From Brucella tritici (GTDB lineage Bacteria; Pseudomonadota; Alphaproteobacteria; Rhizobiales; Rhizobiaceae): 64,000 nt of DNA. Location: NCBI RefSeq assembly GCF_008932295.1, contig NZ_WBWA01000002.1, positions 1-64,000 of the forward strand. The letters are read 5' to 3'. Positions 1 to 8,126 of the stretch are shown piece by piece. The first letter of the stretch is position 1. Every line of letters begins with the position of its first letter. The notes below the pieces were generated by a model, which saw only the letters and a list, made by a program, of their open reading frames with translations, did not search any database and was not told the origin of the DNA. Made by a program: the position numbers and the translations under genes.

Positions 1-127
1 ACGCCCTTGCTGTTCGGCTAACGGTTCCCATCACCAGGGCCCGTAGAGGACTTTCACCTCCAAGTCATCGACCGGATACCATCCCGGTCAAACGGTGATT
101 GCGCACCACGCGCCATGCTCGGCGCAC
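1..127 (-). mobile_element. group II intron, 5' end of ribozyme (truncated by window edge)
   Basis: Read on the minus strand, the segment starts with GTGCG at 127, the 5' consensus of group II introns, continues with a paired GCGCC/GGCGC-type stem, and then shows the domain I stretch GGAGGTGAAAGTCCTCTACG typical of bacterial group II introns. No open frame belongs to it here; the reverse transcriptase gene, if present, lies left of the window. The intron starts only a few bases past the T-tract of the upstream terminator and in the same orientation, which is the target choice described for group IIC introns. The intron call is from memory of consensus sequences; subgroup C is inferred from the insertion site. 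Confidence 0.7.
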
Positions 128-130
128 CCA

Positions 131-160
131 ATAAAAAACCCGGCTTTTGCCGGGTTTTTC
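131..160 (-). terminator. Rho-independent terminator of the aminotransferase gene
   Basis: A perfect stem CCCGGC (139-144) / GCCGGG (149-154) with a TTTT loop is flanked by A- and T-runs, so it can work in both directions. It lies just after the leftward aminotransferase gene and directly before the intron 5' end at 127. Confidence 0.9.
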
Positions 161-182
161 GTCAATCAGGTTGGAAGTCTGA

Positions 183-1307
183 TCAGGCCTTCTTGCCGTG
201 GAAACCACGGATAGCACCGATGATCTTGTCGTGATCGGCTTCCGACAGATAGGGGTGCATCGGCAGGCTCAGAATACGGTTCGGCAGGCTTTCCGAAACC
301 GGAAGACCGCCCGGTGCAACCGGATAATGCTTGTATGCGGTCTGCTGGTGCAGGGGCTTCACATAATAGATGACCGAAGGAATGCCTTCCGCCTGAAGAT
401 GTGCCTTCAGACCGTCACGGTTTTCGCTCTCGATGGAATATTGAGCCCATGCCGAACGGTTTCCAGCCGGAAGGGCGGGAACCTTGACGACATCCTTTAG
501 CGCTTCATTGTAGCGCTTGGCGATACGGTCACGTGCTTCCATTTCGTCTTCCAGGATCGCAAGCTTTTCCAGAAGGACAGCGGCCTGGATCGTATCGAGA
601 CGCGAGTTGATGCCGATACGGACATTGTCGTACTGGGTCTCGCCCTTACCATGGAACAGGACTGAACGCAGCGTATCAGCCAGTTCGGCGTCGTTGGTGA
701 ACATGGCGCCGCCGTCGCCGTAGCAGCCGAGAGGCTTGGCCGGATAGAAGCTCGTCGCGCCGACATGGCCGAACGCACCGCACATGACATTGTCACGCTT
801 GCCGCCGATCGACTGCGCAGCATCTTCGATGACGAACAGACCTTCGCGGTCGGCGATGGCGCTGATGCGGTTATAGTCGGCAGCCAGACCGAACAGATCG
901 ACCGGGATGATCGCCTTTGGCTGCAGGCGGCCTTCCTTGCGGATAGCGGCGATGGCAGCTTCAAGCTGCTCGACATTCAGATTGTAGGTTTCCGCATCTA
1001 CGTCGATGAACACCGGCTCTGCGCCGACCAGCGCAACAACTTCCGCCGTGGCAGCAAAGGTGAAAGACGGAACGAAGACAGCGTCACCTGGGCCGATGCC
1101 GCGTGCCATCAGGGGCATCTGCAAGGCGTCGGTGCCGTTTGCACAGGCAATGACATGTTCCACGCCCAGATATTCGCCGAGCTTCTTTTCGAATTCGGCC
1201 ACTTCCGGTCCAAGAATATAACGGCCTTCCGCAACAACCTTGGAAATGGCGGCATTGAGACGGTCTTCGATACGCGCGCGCTGCGCTCCAAGATCAATAA
1301 ACTGCAT
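183..1307 (-). CDS. DegT/DnrJ/EryC1/StrS family sugar aminotransferase (WlbC/WbpE-like)
   Basis: PLP-dependent aminotransferase of about 374 residues that probably transaminates a nucleotide-linked 3-keto sugar for surface polysaccharide. The fold-type I core is clear: NGTDAL at about 57-62, the cofactor-binding Asp in EDAAQS at 162, and the Schiff-base Lys in FYPAKPLG at about 191, followed by the family's GDGG. An upstream start at 1334 is open, but ATG at 1307 is preferred because GGAG sits six bases ahead and the protein then begins with the family's usual MQFIDL. It lies 158 bases downstream of a Gfo/Idh dehydrogenase gene in the same direction; such pairs make UDP-3-amino sugars in Pseudomonas and Bordetella. 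The substrate here is inferred. Confidence 0.88.
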   Translation of the reverse strand: MQFIDLGAQRARIEDRLNAAISKVVAEGRYILGPEVAEFEKKLGEYLGVEHVIACANGTDALQMPLMARGIGPGDAVFVPSFTFAATAEVVALVGAEPVFIDVDAETYNLNVEQLEAAIAAIRKEGRLQPKAIIPVDLFGLAADYNRISAIADREGLFVIEDAAQSIGGKRDNVMCGAFGHVGATSFYPAKPLGCYGDGGAMFTNDAELADTLRSVLFHGKGETQYDNVRIGINSRLDTIQAAVLLEKLAILEDEMEARDRIAKRYNEALKDVVKVPALPAGNRSAWAQYSIESENRDGLKAHLQAEGIPSVIYYVKPLHQQTAYKHYPVAPGGLPVSESLPNRILSLPMHPYLSEADHDKIIGAIRGFHGKKA

Positions 1308-1465
1308 GTTGGCTCCAATATATCTGGCCCGCACAAATGGATATGCGAATCCTCGGCAACCTATTTATTCGCTTGCGCCCTGCCCCGCTATGGCCAGAGC
1401 GTTCAAAGTTTTGCGATTCCTGTAACACCGCTTGACGCAGATTACCCGGATCGCACGGCTCCCTT

Positions 1466-2422
1466 TTAACGCGGGTGCCGAACAGTACCTTCCGTGAGAA
1501 TGCGCAGCACGCTGATCGCTTCCTTGCCATCGGTACGCGGCTTTTCGCGCGTCTCAATGCAATGCATGAAATGCTGCAATTCGCGTGTCAGCGGCATGCC
1601 TTCCTCAACCGGGATATAGACCGGCTCGACGGATTTGAAAGACCACTGATCGTTTTCCCGCCAGACTTCATGATTGTAGAGCGCAAGCTTGCGATCCCAT
1701 GGCTCGCCGTCGTCGAACACGGCCATGCCCTTTGTGCCGGTGACGGTCAGGCGGCGCTCGCGATAGGCATTCAGGCGCGACGCAAACAGATGGCCGCGGA
1801 TGCCATTCGGAAAATCGAGATGAAGATGGGCTATATCGGTGAGATGATCGAGCGTCGCGACGCCTTCGCCGCGAACCGCGCTGGGTTCTTCACCCGTGAT
1901 GGCCAGAATCATCGAAAGATCGTGCGGCGCAAGATCCCACAGGGCGTCGAACTCGTTGTGGAATTTGCCGAACCCGACGCGATGCGAATGCACATAGCGA
2001 ATATCGCCGAGCTCGCCGCTTTTCACCATGTCGAGAAGCTTTTCGAAGGCCGGATGGAAACGCAGCACATGGCCAACCATGAACACACGACCATTTTCGC
2101 GGGCAGCTTCCACTTCGGCTTCTGCAGCCGGAATGTCGAGCGCGATTGGCTTCTCGACCAGAACGTCCTTGCCGTTCTTCACTGCCTGAATGGCATATTG
2201 TGAATGAAACTGCGCTGGCAGCGCCAGAACGATGCCATCAATGTCCGGACGCGCGAACAATTCTTCGACAGGAACACTGGGAACATTGAACTCGGTCGCG
2301 AAGCGTTCCGCCTGTTCTGCCCTTGAGTCCGAGACTGCCTGAAGGGCACCGAGGCTCTTCAGGGTACGAATGTGATTGCCGCCCCAATAGCCGCAACCCA
2401 AAACCGCAATACGAGGTGCCAT
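1466..2422 (-). CDS. Gfo/Idh/MocA family oxidoreductase (WlbA/WbpB-like)
   Basis: NAD(P)-dependent sugar-nucleotide dehydrogenase of about 318 residues. The N-terminal Rossmann motif GCGYWG is at residues 9-14, the family's EKP motif is at 90-92, and APHDLSM in the middle supplies the conserved His of the active site. In WlbA-type enzymes this protein oxidises C3 of UDP-N-acetylglucosaminuronate, and the product is aminated by the partner aminotransferase, which is the next gene here. The start at 2422 is chosen because the protein then opens with the nucleotide-binding strand and an AAAGG lies upstream; an in-frame start at 2446 adds eight poorly conserved residues. Exact substrate is inferred from pairing. 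Confidence 0.82.
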   Translation of the reverse strand: MAPRIAVLGCGYWGGNHIRTLKSLGALQAVSDSRAEQAERFATEFNVPSVPVEELFARPDIDGIVLALPAQFHSQYAIQAVKNGKDVLVEKPIALDIPAAEAEVEAARENGRVFMVGHVLRFHPAFEKLLDMVKSGELGDIRYVHSHRVGFGKFHNEFDALWDLAPHDLSMILAITGEEPSAVRGEGVATLDHLTDIAHLHLDFPNGIRGHLFASRLNAYRERRLTVTGTKGMAVFDDGEPWDRKLALYNHEVWRENDQWSFKSVEPVYIPVEEGMPLTRELQHFMHCIETREKPRTDGKEAISVLRILTEGTVRHPR

Positions 2423-2608
2423 AAAACTATGCCTTTGCTGATGCAAAGTTCCTTATCGGTGCAAATGATAGAAAACAAGACGAAAGCTATGCGAAGAGTG
2501 CTTGACAGCTTTTCATTCCGCACATATACCGCCGCCATTCCTTGCAGGAACAACGATTTGTCCCACCGGAAACGGCGATCATGAAGTTGTCTCTGTAAAG
2601 CGACGCGT

Positions 2609-2685
2609 GGCGGAGTAGCTCAGTAGGTTAGAGCAGAGGAATCATAATCCTTGTGTCGGGGGTTCGAATCCCTCCTCCGCTACCA
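2609..2685 (+). tRNA. tRNA-Met (anticodon CAT), prophage attachment gene
   Basis: A full cloverleaf can be folded: acceptor GGCGGAG/CTCCGCT with one G-T pair, D arm GCTC/GAGC, anticodon stem GAGGA/TCCTT around the loop ATCATAA, and a T arm with GGTTCGAATCC, ending in encoded CCA at 2683-2685. The acceptor sequence matches elongator tRNA-Met of alphaproteobacteria better than lysidine tRNA-Ile(CAT) or initiator tRNA. Integration of the prophage left the gene intact because the attachment core restores its 3' end. Confidence 0.93.
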
Positions 2686-4276
2686 ACGCACCCCCCAAAC
2701 CACCGGGTGCATAATCTCCCGTAAGTGCTGACAGGTATGTGAAGACGTCGAGTTCGTAACCATTCGCGGCGCTATCGCTCACGATGACGTGAGAAATCAG
2801 TTCGCGCATTGCTTCGATTTTCTCTGGGTCTTTCAACATTTCATAGTTTTCATATTCGGCCTTGGCGCGCGAAAGCAGCTTGATAAAGCGTTCGACGGCC
2901 GCCGGGTGCAATTCAATAACCGGGACCGCTTCGCGTGCCGATGCGGCTTCATCTTCCAGCGCCTTCCGCTGTTCCTCCAACTCGGTCAATCGGGGCTTAA
3001 CCCGGTCAAGATCGAGCACTCCGGTTTGAAACAGCGTGATAAGCCGCTCTTGCTCTCCTGCGACCTTGGCGAGCTTCGCCTCGATTTGTGACGCCGAGCG
3101 AGTTGCATTGTCGATATTGGCGCGCCGCTCTGCGACATATTCGCGGATATAGCGTTCGGCCGCTTCTTCATCTTCCAGCTTAGAAAGAATGCCGGTAACG
3201 ACCGCGTGCTCGATACGCTCGGCGTTGTATTTGCGATTGTTGTCGCAAGAGCCGCTTTCGCGGTTCTGCGAACACTGCACCCGCAGCCTTCCGCCGTTGA
3301 AGCCGACGGAAGCCATACCCGCACCGCAGATCGAGCAACGCAACAGCCCGGACAAAAGACGCTTCGCCTTCTTTGTCGACGCGCCTTGTTCAACAAGCCG
3401 CGTGCGGTTCGCTTTGCGAGCTTGCGCAGCGTCATACGTTTCCCGGTCAACAATCGCCAAATGCGGCGCTTCGGCAATCTTCCATTCGCTTTCGGGATTG
3501 AAACGGCTGACACGCTTCCCGGTGTCCGGGTCGCGGACCATATGCACGCGGTTCCAAACGATTTGACCGTTGTAAAGCGCATTCACCAAAATGCCGTAAG
3601 AGCGGTTCTTGCTGCCGTTGATCGTGCTTGCATTCCATTTCGATCCACGCGGCGGCGGAACGCCCTCCGCGTTGAGACGCCCGGCAATGTCACGCGGCGA
3701 CGCGCCGCCGACATATTCGCGAAATATACGACGAATTACCGCAGCCTGTTCCTCGTTAATTGTGCGCTCGCCCGGTTTGCCGAGCACGACGTCGTAGCCG
3801 TAGGCGTTCCCTCCTGCGACGCGGCCGTCGTTAACAACGCCAGCCATGCCCCGGCGAACCTTGTGCTTAAGGTCGGAGAGAAACATCGACCCGAGAAGGC
3901 CACGAATACCGACCTGCACGGCATCGGCGACACCTTCATGCACAGCGATGATCTCGACATTGGCAAAAGACAGGCGCTTAAAAACGCCTGCCAAATCTTC
4001 TTGATCGCGAGAAATTCGGTCTAAGGCTTCTACGATAACGACGTCGAATTTGCGGGCCTTGGCGTCGTCGATAAGGCTCATGATGCCCTCACGGCCGACA
4101 AGCGACGCGCTCGTTTGAGCGCGGTCGCTATAGGACTGAATTACGCGAAGGCCGTTCTTGCGGGCGTACTCTCGACATAGTGCCACCTGATCGTCAATGG
4201 AACGTTCTCTTTGCATGTCTGTCGAGTAGCGGGCGTAGATTGCGGCCCGCCGGATTGTGGTGGTTTGGTCGCGCAA
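2642..4276 (-). CDS. large serine recombinase (phage integrase)
   Basis: Site-specific integrase/excisionase of 544 residues. The N-terminal resolvase domain (about 10-150) has the nucleophile Ser18 in YARYSTDMQ and the basic LDRISRD motif; a recombinase domain follows (about 170-270, with GRLNAEGVPPPRG), then a zinc ribbon near 310-350 (CSICG and a second CSQ...SCDNN cysteine pair) and a long coiled coil. The start is TTG at 4276, needed to keep the first beta strand. Its last codons read through the attachment core into the antisense strand of the tRNA gene, so the C-terminal tail is host-derived in the integrated state. It is the last gene of the leftward early operon. Serine integrases using tRNA genes are less common than tyrosine ones. 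Confidence 0.92.
   Translation of the reverse strand: MRDQTTTIRRAAIYARYSTDMQRERSIDDQVALCREYARKNGLRVIQSYSDRAQTSASLVGREGIMSLIDDAKARKFDVVIVEALDRISRDQEDLAGVFKRLSFANVEIIAVHEGVADAVQVGIRGLLGSMFLSDLKHKVRRGMAGVVNDGRVAGGNAYGYDVVLGKPGERTINEEQAAVIRRIFREYVGGASPRDIAGRLNAEGVPPPRGSKWNASTINGSKNRSYGILVNALYNGQIVWNRVHMVRDPDTGKRVSRFNPESEWKIAEAPHLAIVDRETYDAAQARKANRTRLVEQGASTKKAKRLLSGLLRCSICGAGMASVGFNGGRLRVQCSQNRESGSCDNNRKYNAERIEHAVVTGILSKLEDEEAAERYIREYVAERRANIDNATRSASQIEAKLAKVAGEQERLITLFQTGVLDLDRVKPRLTELEEQRKALEDEAASAREAVPVIELHPAAVERFIKLLSRAKAEYENYEMLKDPEKIEAMRELISHVIVSDSAANGYELDVFTYLSALTGDYAPGGLGGALVAEEGFEPPTQGL
2674..2685. other. attL core (12-bp direct repeat with attR)
   Basis: CCTCCGCTACCA forms the 3' end of the tRNA-Met gene and is repeated exactly at 56615-56626. 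Phage sequence with the integrase gene starts immediately after it. Confidence 0.85.
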
Positions 4277-4491
4277 GGCTTTTCATCCTTGAAATTGGCA
4301 TTGGTGTTAGTGTTTTTGCAGTCCTCGCGGGCATCCACTTTTGCGAAAATGGAGACGAGGGATAACAGCTTCGGGTCGATTTCCATCCCGCCGCTTTTTT
4401 TACCTTTGCGTTTTCTAACTATTTTTTCTAGCCGCCCGCGTGTTTCATCCTGACAGCTTGGGGAAAAAACCCGCTTTTTCGTTTCAGTCAT
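4141..4491 (-). CDS. small basic protein upstream of the integrase (unknown; possible directionality factor)
   Basis: Predicted 116-residue protein starting MTETKK, with a Lys/Arg-rich middle (RKRKGKK) and no family I recognise. Its start overlaps the stop of the upstream zinc-ribbon gene as ATGACTGA, typical of translational coupling, which argues that it is real; its 3' third overlaps the 5' end of the recombinase gene by about 136 bases in another frame. Small basic proteins beside serine integrases are often recombination directionality factors, but that role is only a positional guess. The coding part overlapping the recombinase may be longer than the true protein. Confidence 0.4.
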   Translation of the reverse strand: MTETKKRVFSPSCQDETRGRLEKIVRKRKGKKSGGMEIDPKLLSLVSIFAKVDAREDCKNTNTNANFKDEKPCATKPPQSGGPQSTPATRQTCKENVPLTIRWHYVESTPARTAFA

Positions 4492-4711
4492 CGTTGGTTT
4501 TCTCACAAACAGGGCAAGGTAATCCCCGCCGGATTTCGGTTGCCGTAAGATTGAATTGCCATCCAGCATCATGCCCGCACCGGGAGCATTTGAAATGCCC
4601 GCCCTGTGCAGTGTGCCAGCCCGGCATTAAGCCGGGCGCTTCGCCGTGGTCGATCGCGTGCATTCGCACGACGCGGGGCTTGCGTGGGATAAGGCCGAAT
4701 AGATCATTCAT
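4484..4711 (-). CDS. small zinc-ribbon protein (unknown)
   Basis: A 75-residue protein with two CxxC pairs, CSRCG and CPVC, spaced about 22 residues apart as in a zinc ribbon. ATG at 4711 is preferred over 4780 because GAGGAAAA stands directly before it. It sits in the compact leftward early operon, ten bases after the previous gene and coupled to the next one by an ATGACTGA overlap. Function unknown; nucleic-acid binding is plausible for the ribbon. Confidence 0.65.
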   Translation of the reverse strand: MNDLFGLIPRKPRVVRMHAIDHGEAPGLMPGWHTAQGGHFKCSRCGHDAGWQFNLTATEIRRGLPCPVCEKTNDD

Positions 4712-4721
4712 TTTTCCTCGC

Positions 4722-4943
4722 CTACCCATTCGTGAACGTCTCCCCGATGTGCTTGATTTTGATGCCCCACCGCGTTGCAAAGCGCTCTGCGCCGTTCTTG
4801 TCGGTCGAAACCCGGAACCTTATGGGGTGGCGAAGCCGAGAGTTCTTGTAATATCGATCAACGGTCCACCCGATATGAAAGACCCCTGCGCCGAGGTCGA
4901 CCGCGCTGTGACGGTAGGATTTTGACTTGCCGTGGCGGCCCAT
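4722..4943 (-). CDS. small phage protein (unknown)
   Basis: A 73-residue basic protein, MGRHGKSKSYRHS..., coupled to the upstream ASCH-like gene through a TAATG overlap. The longer open frame back to 5078 lies wholly inside that gene and is rejected. No recognisable domain; the composition (Arg, Lys, His, aromatic) suggests nucleic-acid contact, but this is weak. Confidence 0.55.
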   Translation of the reverse strand: MGRHGKSKSYRHSAVDLGAGVFHIGWTVDRYYKNSRLRHPIRFRVSTDKNGAERFATRWGIKIKHIGETFTNG

Positions 4944-5668
4944 TATGCCGCCCTCGCAATCTGATCGATATTCCCGAGGATCGGCCGGAAGGTGTAGGCG
5001 GCAACCCAAGGGTTGGCTTCCCACGCTGCGGGGCCATTGATTTCCGTCCAGAGCGATGCAAAGGACGCGATAGGACAATCGACATATCCGAGGCCGGAGG
5101 CGTCGCGATATCGCCGCCAGTGTCCTTTAGGCTGGAAGTCAGTGAACGGATCAATACCTTCCGCAATAGCATCTTCTTCGCTGATATCCTGCAAGCGCTC
5201 AACCTTGACGCCGGTCACTTCAAGCGTGATCCGAGAAGCCCACCGGGGCATATGCATAGCCTGCCGGAACTTCCCGGCCCAATCCGGCCGTTCTCCGATT
5301 TCGGGCCACACTGCGGACTTCCAGTCGCCGGGGGCGTCCTGATTTGCGATTGAGCCTCCCGCTTCAAAGAAAACCGTCATCGTGCGCGGTTTCAGATCAC
5401 GGGGCGCTGTTTGGTCGTGCATGCGGGACACCCGCCACGCTTCGCGGACGTAAAGGCGATCGCCTTCATTGATCCGAAGGAACTTTCCTTCCCGGATTTG
5501 CCATTCGGCGGCTTCAATCACGCGGTCGCCCAACGTTACCGTTCCCGATGCCGTCGGCTGCGGCTTTATAATCCGGCGCGTCTGCGTTTTGCCGGTGCCC
5601 GGATTCTCGATTTCCCGGAGGATCGCGCGCACCATCGGCGCGCTGAAAAGGATAGGAAGATCGGCCAT
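4943..5668 (-). CDS. ASCH-like domain phage protein
   Basis: A 241-residue protein of a type frequent in phage recombination clusters. The N-terminus has FSAPMVRAIL and a KTQTRR strand, the centre LYVREAWR, and later MPRWASRITLEV and LWTEING with aromatic residues at the end, in the order expected for an ASCH/PUA-like RNA- or nucleotide-binding fold. Start at 5668 lies three bases after the ssb stop, so the two are cotranscribed. The biochemical role of phage ASCH proteins of this kind is not established. Confidence 0.7.
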   Translation of the reverse strand: MADLPILFSAPMVRAILREIENPGTGKTQTRRIIKPQPTASGTVTLGDRVIEAAEWQIREGKFLRINEGDRLYVREAWRVSRMHDQTAPRDLKPRTMTVFFEAGGSIANQDAPGDWKSAVWPEIGERPDWAGKFRQAMHMPRWASRITLEVTGVKVERLQDISEEDAIAEGIDPFTDFQPKGHWRRYRDASGLGYVDCPIASFASLWTEINGPAAWEANPWVAAYTFRPILGNIDQIARAA

Positions 5669-5671
5669 AGC

Positions 5672-6190
5672 TTACCCCCTCCATTCGGGAGCGAACGGAA
5701 TTTCGTCGTCCAAATCGCGCGAGAAGCCGCCGCCGTAGCCGCCGGAGGATTGCCCCCGGTCGTCGTTCGAATACCTGCCGGACGACCTTGAACCGCGGTC
5801 GTCATCGCGGCCACGCGAATTGCGATCTCCGCCGTTGTCGTCTTTGCTGCCAAGGAGATAGAGCGAGCCGCCAAACGCACCGACGACAACTTTTGTCGCC
5901 TGCCTTTTCTGTCCGTCCTTTTCCCATTCCTCGTTATCAAGCTCGCCCTCGATCCCGATAAGCGAACCCTTATTGACGTATGGGCGAATGACGTTCTCGA
6001 TCAGAGAGTTATTCAACACCTTGATCTTGTGCCAAGTCGTTTTCGATTTGCGCTCCCCGGTGTTTTTGTCGCGCCATTCCTTGGACGTGGCGAGTGAGAA
6101 CTCGGCGACTTGGTCGCCACTGTTGAAGCGCCTGACTTCCGGGTCTTGCCCGACACGACCGACGAGAATTGTTTTGTTTATGCCTGCCAT
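5672..6190 (-). CDS. ssb: single-stranded DNA-binding protein
   Basis: OB-fold SSB of 172 residues. It opens MAGINKTILVGRVGQDPE as in bacterial SSBs, with the OB core to about residue 110, a Gly/Arg/Asp/Ser-rich linker, and the acidic tail DDEIPF near the C-terminus that recruits partner enzymes; here four further residues follow before the stop, unlike host SSB, which ends in the tip itself. Start at 6190 chosen by homology over an open extension to 6232. It lies in the phage recombination operon and probably coats replication and recombination intermediates. Confidence 0.93.
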   Translation of the reverse strand: MAGINKTILVGRVGQDPEVRRFNSGDQVAEFSLATSKEWRDKNTGERKSKTTWHKIKVLNNSLIENVIRPYVNKGSLIGIEGELDNEEWEKDGQKRQATKVVVGAFGGSLYLLGSKDDNGGDRNSRGRDDDRGSRSSGRYSNDDRGQSSGGYGGGFSRDLDDEIPFAPEWRG

Positions 6191-6250
6191 GGTTTTTCCT
6201 CGTGCGAAGCCCGCGTCTGCGCGCGGCTCCATCTGAATTCAGTGAAACTT

Positions 6251-6409
6251 TCAGTCGGTCCAAAGGACCGAGAGCGACGCCGCAGTCATGCCCGCAATTA
6301 CAAGGGCGACCGTCCAATCCCGATGAACGAACTCTGCGCTCACAATCAGAGCGCACCGGCAGACCCCGAACGTGCCGATAAGGCGAAGGATGATGCCGTC
6401 GGTTTTCAT
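6251..6409 (-). CDS. small membrane protein (unknown, 52 aa)
   Basis: A short frame starting MKTDGIILRLIGTF overlaps the stop of the J-domain gene as ATGA, the same coupling used throughout this operon. The 52 residues include two hydrophobic stretches (about 6-23 and 32-49) separated by a charged turn, so a small two-pass membrane protein is likely. Nothing in the sequence gives a function. Confidence 0.6.
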   Translation of the reverse strand: MKTDGIILRLIGTFGVCRCALIVSAEFVHRDWTVALVIAGMTAASLSVLWTD

Positions 6410-7041
6410 GGCCGCCACCTCATTGCCGCGAGCGCTTCTTCCCGAGCCTGATTTAGCTCTGCCATTGCTTGGTGCGACCCGCCTTTGAGGTCGGGGTGAA
6501 AGTCTTTCGCCAGCTTCTTAAAGCGAGCCTCGATAACGGCCGCCGTGAGGTGATCCAAGGTCGAAAAACCGAGAACGGTTCGCCAGTTACGTTTCTCGCT
6601 TTGCGGCGGTAGCGCCATAAACCCGGCGAACATTTCCGCCATATCGGCCACGCCGTACCGCTCGATTGCCCGCGTAGCTTCAATGTGCTTCGCGATGGCT
6701 GCAATGTTGTCGGCAACGCGGTCGTAGCGGTCGCAAGGCAAACAGTGCGGTTTATCGCCAAGGTGGAAATAAAGGGCGACGCCACGGTCTTTCGGTTCGG
6801 CCTGTCCAGATCGAGGCAAACCGTCGAGCCGTAGCTCGACATTGCTCGAAAGGACGTACTGTTTCGCGCCGAGAAGATCGACTTCGCGTTGAAGGCGGCC
6901 GAGCGCGTCGGCGATCGAAAGCGATTGCGTTTCCGCGTAGGATTTCCCCGGCCGGACAACCTTTTTGTTGAAGGTTGCGCGAACTGGCGAAGACGTTCGC
7001 GGCCGGTGAGACGGCCAATGAAGGGGGAAAGCGGCAGTCAT
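6406..7041 (-). CDS. J-domain-containing phage protein
   Basis: A 211-residue protein whose C-terminal 50 residues form a J domain: helix II, the HPD signature in KDFHPDLKGG, then the helix III QAREEAL. In DnaJ proteins the HPD loop stimulates DnaK ATPase, so the protein may recruit the host chaperone, for example to remodel replication complexes as lambda P does. The N-terminal 150 residues have no domain I recognise. It overlaps helicase and membrane-protein genes by ATGA on both sides. Confidence 0.8.
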   Translation of the reverse strand: MTAAFPLHWPSHRPRTSSPVRATFNKKVVRPGKSYAETQSLSIADALGRLQREVDLLGAKQYVLSSNVELRLDGLPRSGQAEPKDRGVALYFHLGDKPHCLPCDRYDRVADNIAAIAKHIEATRAIERYGVADMAEMFAGFMALPPQSEKRNWRTVLGFSTLDHLTAAVIEARFKKLAKDFHPDLKGGSHQAMAELNQAREEALAAMRWRP

Positions 7042-8126
7042 TGAACCACCGTCACTTTCTCGGCCGCGCGGGTAATGGCCGTGTAAAGCCAGCGCTCCGG
7101 CTCCGGGAAGATGCCGCCCTCGTCAAAGACCATGACATTATCCCATTGACTGCCCTGCGCCTTATGGCAGGTGAGCGCATAGGCGTAATCGAAAGGCTGG
7201 AAACGGCGCGCATCCTTCCAATGGAGGTCACGCTCCTGCCCTCGTGTCCAAGCGTGGTGCGTGATGACCTCGACCGGCTGTTTCGTCATGCCGCTATCGA
7301 GCGGCGAGACATACATCGAAGTCGTGTCGCGAGACTGCCGGAGCACCTTGTCAACGTTCCAGATGCCGCCATTCAAGAGGCCCATTTCTCGATTGTTTTT
7401 CAGGCAAACCACGCGGTCGTTGACCTTGAAGTCACCTTTCAAGCCCTTCAATTCCCGGAGGCGTTGATTGAAATTGCGGCGGGTGTTGTTCTTCCCGACG
7501 AGGATTTGGTCGGCCGCGAGAACTTCGGCAGTGTCAAGGCTTTCCCTGCGAATGACGCGGCTATCGCCGAATGCGCCAAAGTCGAGGGCTTCACGTTGCC
7601 GAACCTTCATCGACATAGCGATAATTGGATTGTCTGCCGCCTGCCGGTGAACCTCCGTAAGCATGAAATCGGGATCGCCTGCGGTGAAAAAGCCCTCGCC
7701 CTTGACCGGCGGAAGCTGCGCAGGATCGCCGAGAACAAGTACTCGCGTGCCAAATGATAAAAGATCGCGGCCGAGTTCTTCGCCAACCATCGAAACTTCG
7801 TCCACGATAATGAGGTCGGAAAAGCGAACTGCGCTATCGTAGTTTTTGACAAATCGCGGAATGGGGCTGTTCGGGTTCTCGATCTTATAAATCAGGCTGT
7901 GAAGCGTGCTCGCGTCCTCGCAGCCTTTTGAACGCAGGACGAGCGCAGCCTTGCCGGTGAAGGCTCCGAAGCAAACACGGCCGATATCCTCGGCGAGCCG
8001 ACGCGCAAGCGTCGTCTTGCCCGTTCCAGCGTAGCCGGCGAGATAGAACGTTTGTTTAGCCGCCGGGTCTTTCAGCCAAGTGGAAACGGCCTTGAGAGCC
8101 TGATCTTGTTGCGGTGACGGCTTCAT
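7038..8126 (-). CDS. RecD/Dda-like SF1 DNA helicase
   Basis: A 362-residue superfamily 1B helicase of the short phage type. Motif I GYAGTGKTT is at 31-39, motif II IIVDEVSM at 107-114, motif III LGDPAQLPPV a little later, and the UvrD-like C-terminus has YALTCHKAQGSQWD and the final YTAITRA. It should translocate 5' to 3' on single-stranded DNA like Dda or the RecD core. It is shorter than host RecD and lacks the N-terminal extension. Start overlaps the XRE gene stop (ATGA). Confidence 0.9.
   Translation of the reverse strand: MKPSPQQDQALKAVSTWLKDPAAKQTFYLAGYAGTGKTTLARRLAEDIGRVCFGAFTGKAALVLRSKGCEDASTLHSLIYKIENPNSPIPRFVKNYDSAVRFSDLIIVDEVSMVGEELGRDLLSFGTRVLVLGDPAQLPPVKGEGFFTAGDPDFMLTEVHRQAADNPIIAMSMKVRQREALDFGAFGDSRVIRRESLDTAEVLAADQILVGKNNTRRNFNQRLRELKGLKGDFKVNDRVVCLKNNREMGLLNGGIWNVDKVLRQSRDTTSMYVSPLDSGMTKQPVEVITHHAWTRGQERDLHWKDARRFQPFDYAYALTCHKAQGSQWDNVMVFDEGGIFPEPERWLYTAITRAAEKVTVVQ

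Noticed and set aside
765..1469. Long open frame (234 codons) on the plus strand opposite the aminotransferase gene
   Set aside because: It is antisense to a gene with clear catalytic motifs, has no domain and no ribosome site; typical GC-rich shadow.
3206..4024. Open frame of 272 codons opposite the serine recombinase
   Set aside because: Antisense to a complete recombinase with all domains; composition (many Arg, Ala, His) is that of a shadow frame.
4257..4265. AACCACCAC copy near the recombinase start
   Set aside because: It lies inside the coding sequence 11 bases after the TTG start and encodes Thr codons; it could only be a leader motif if the true start were downstream, which would destroy the catalytic domain.
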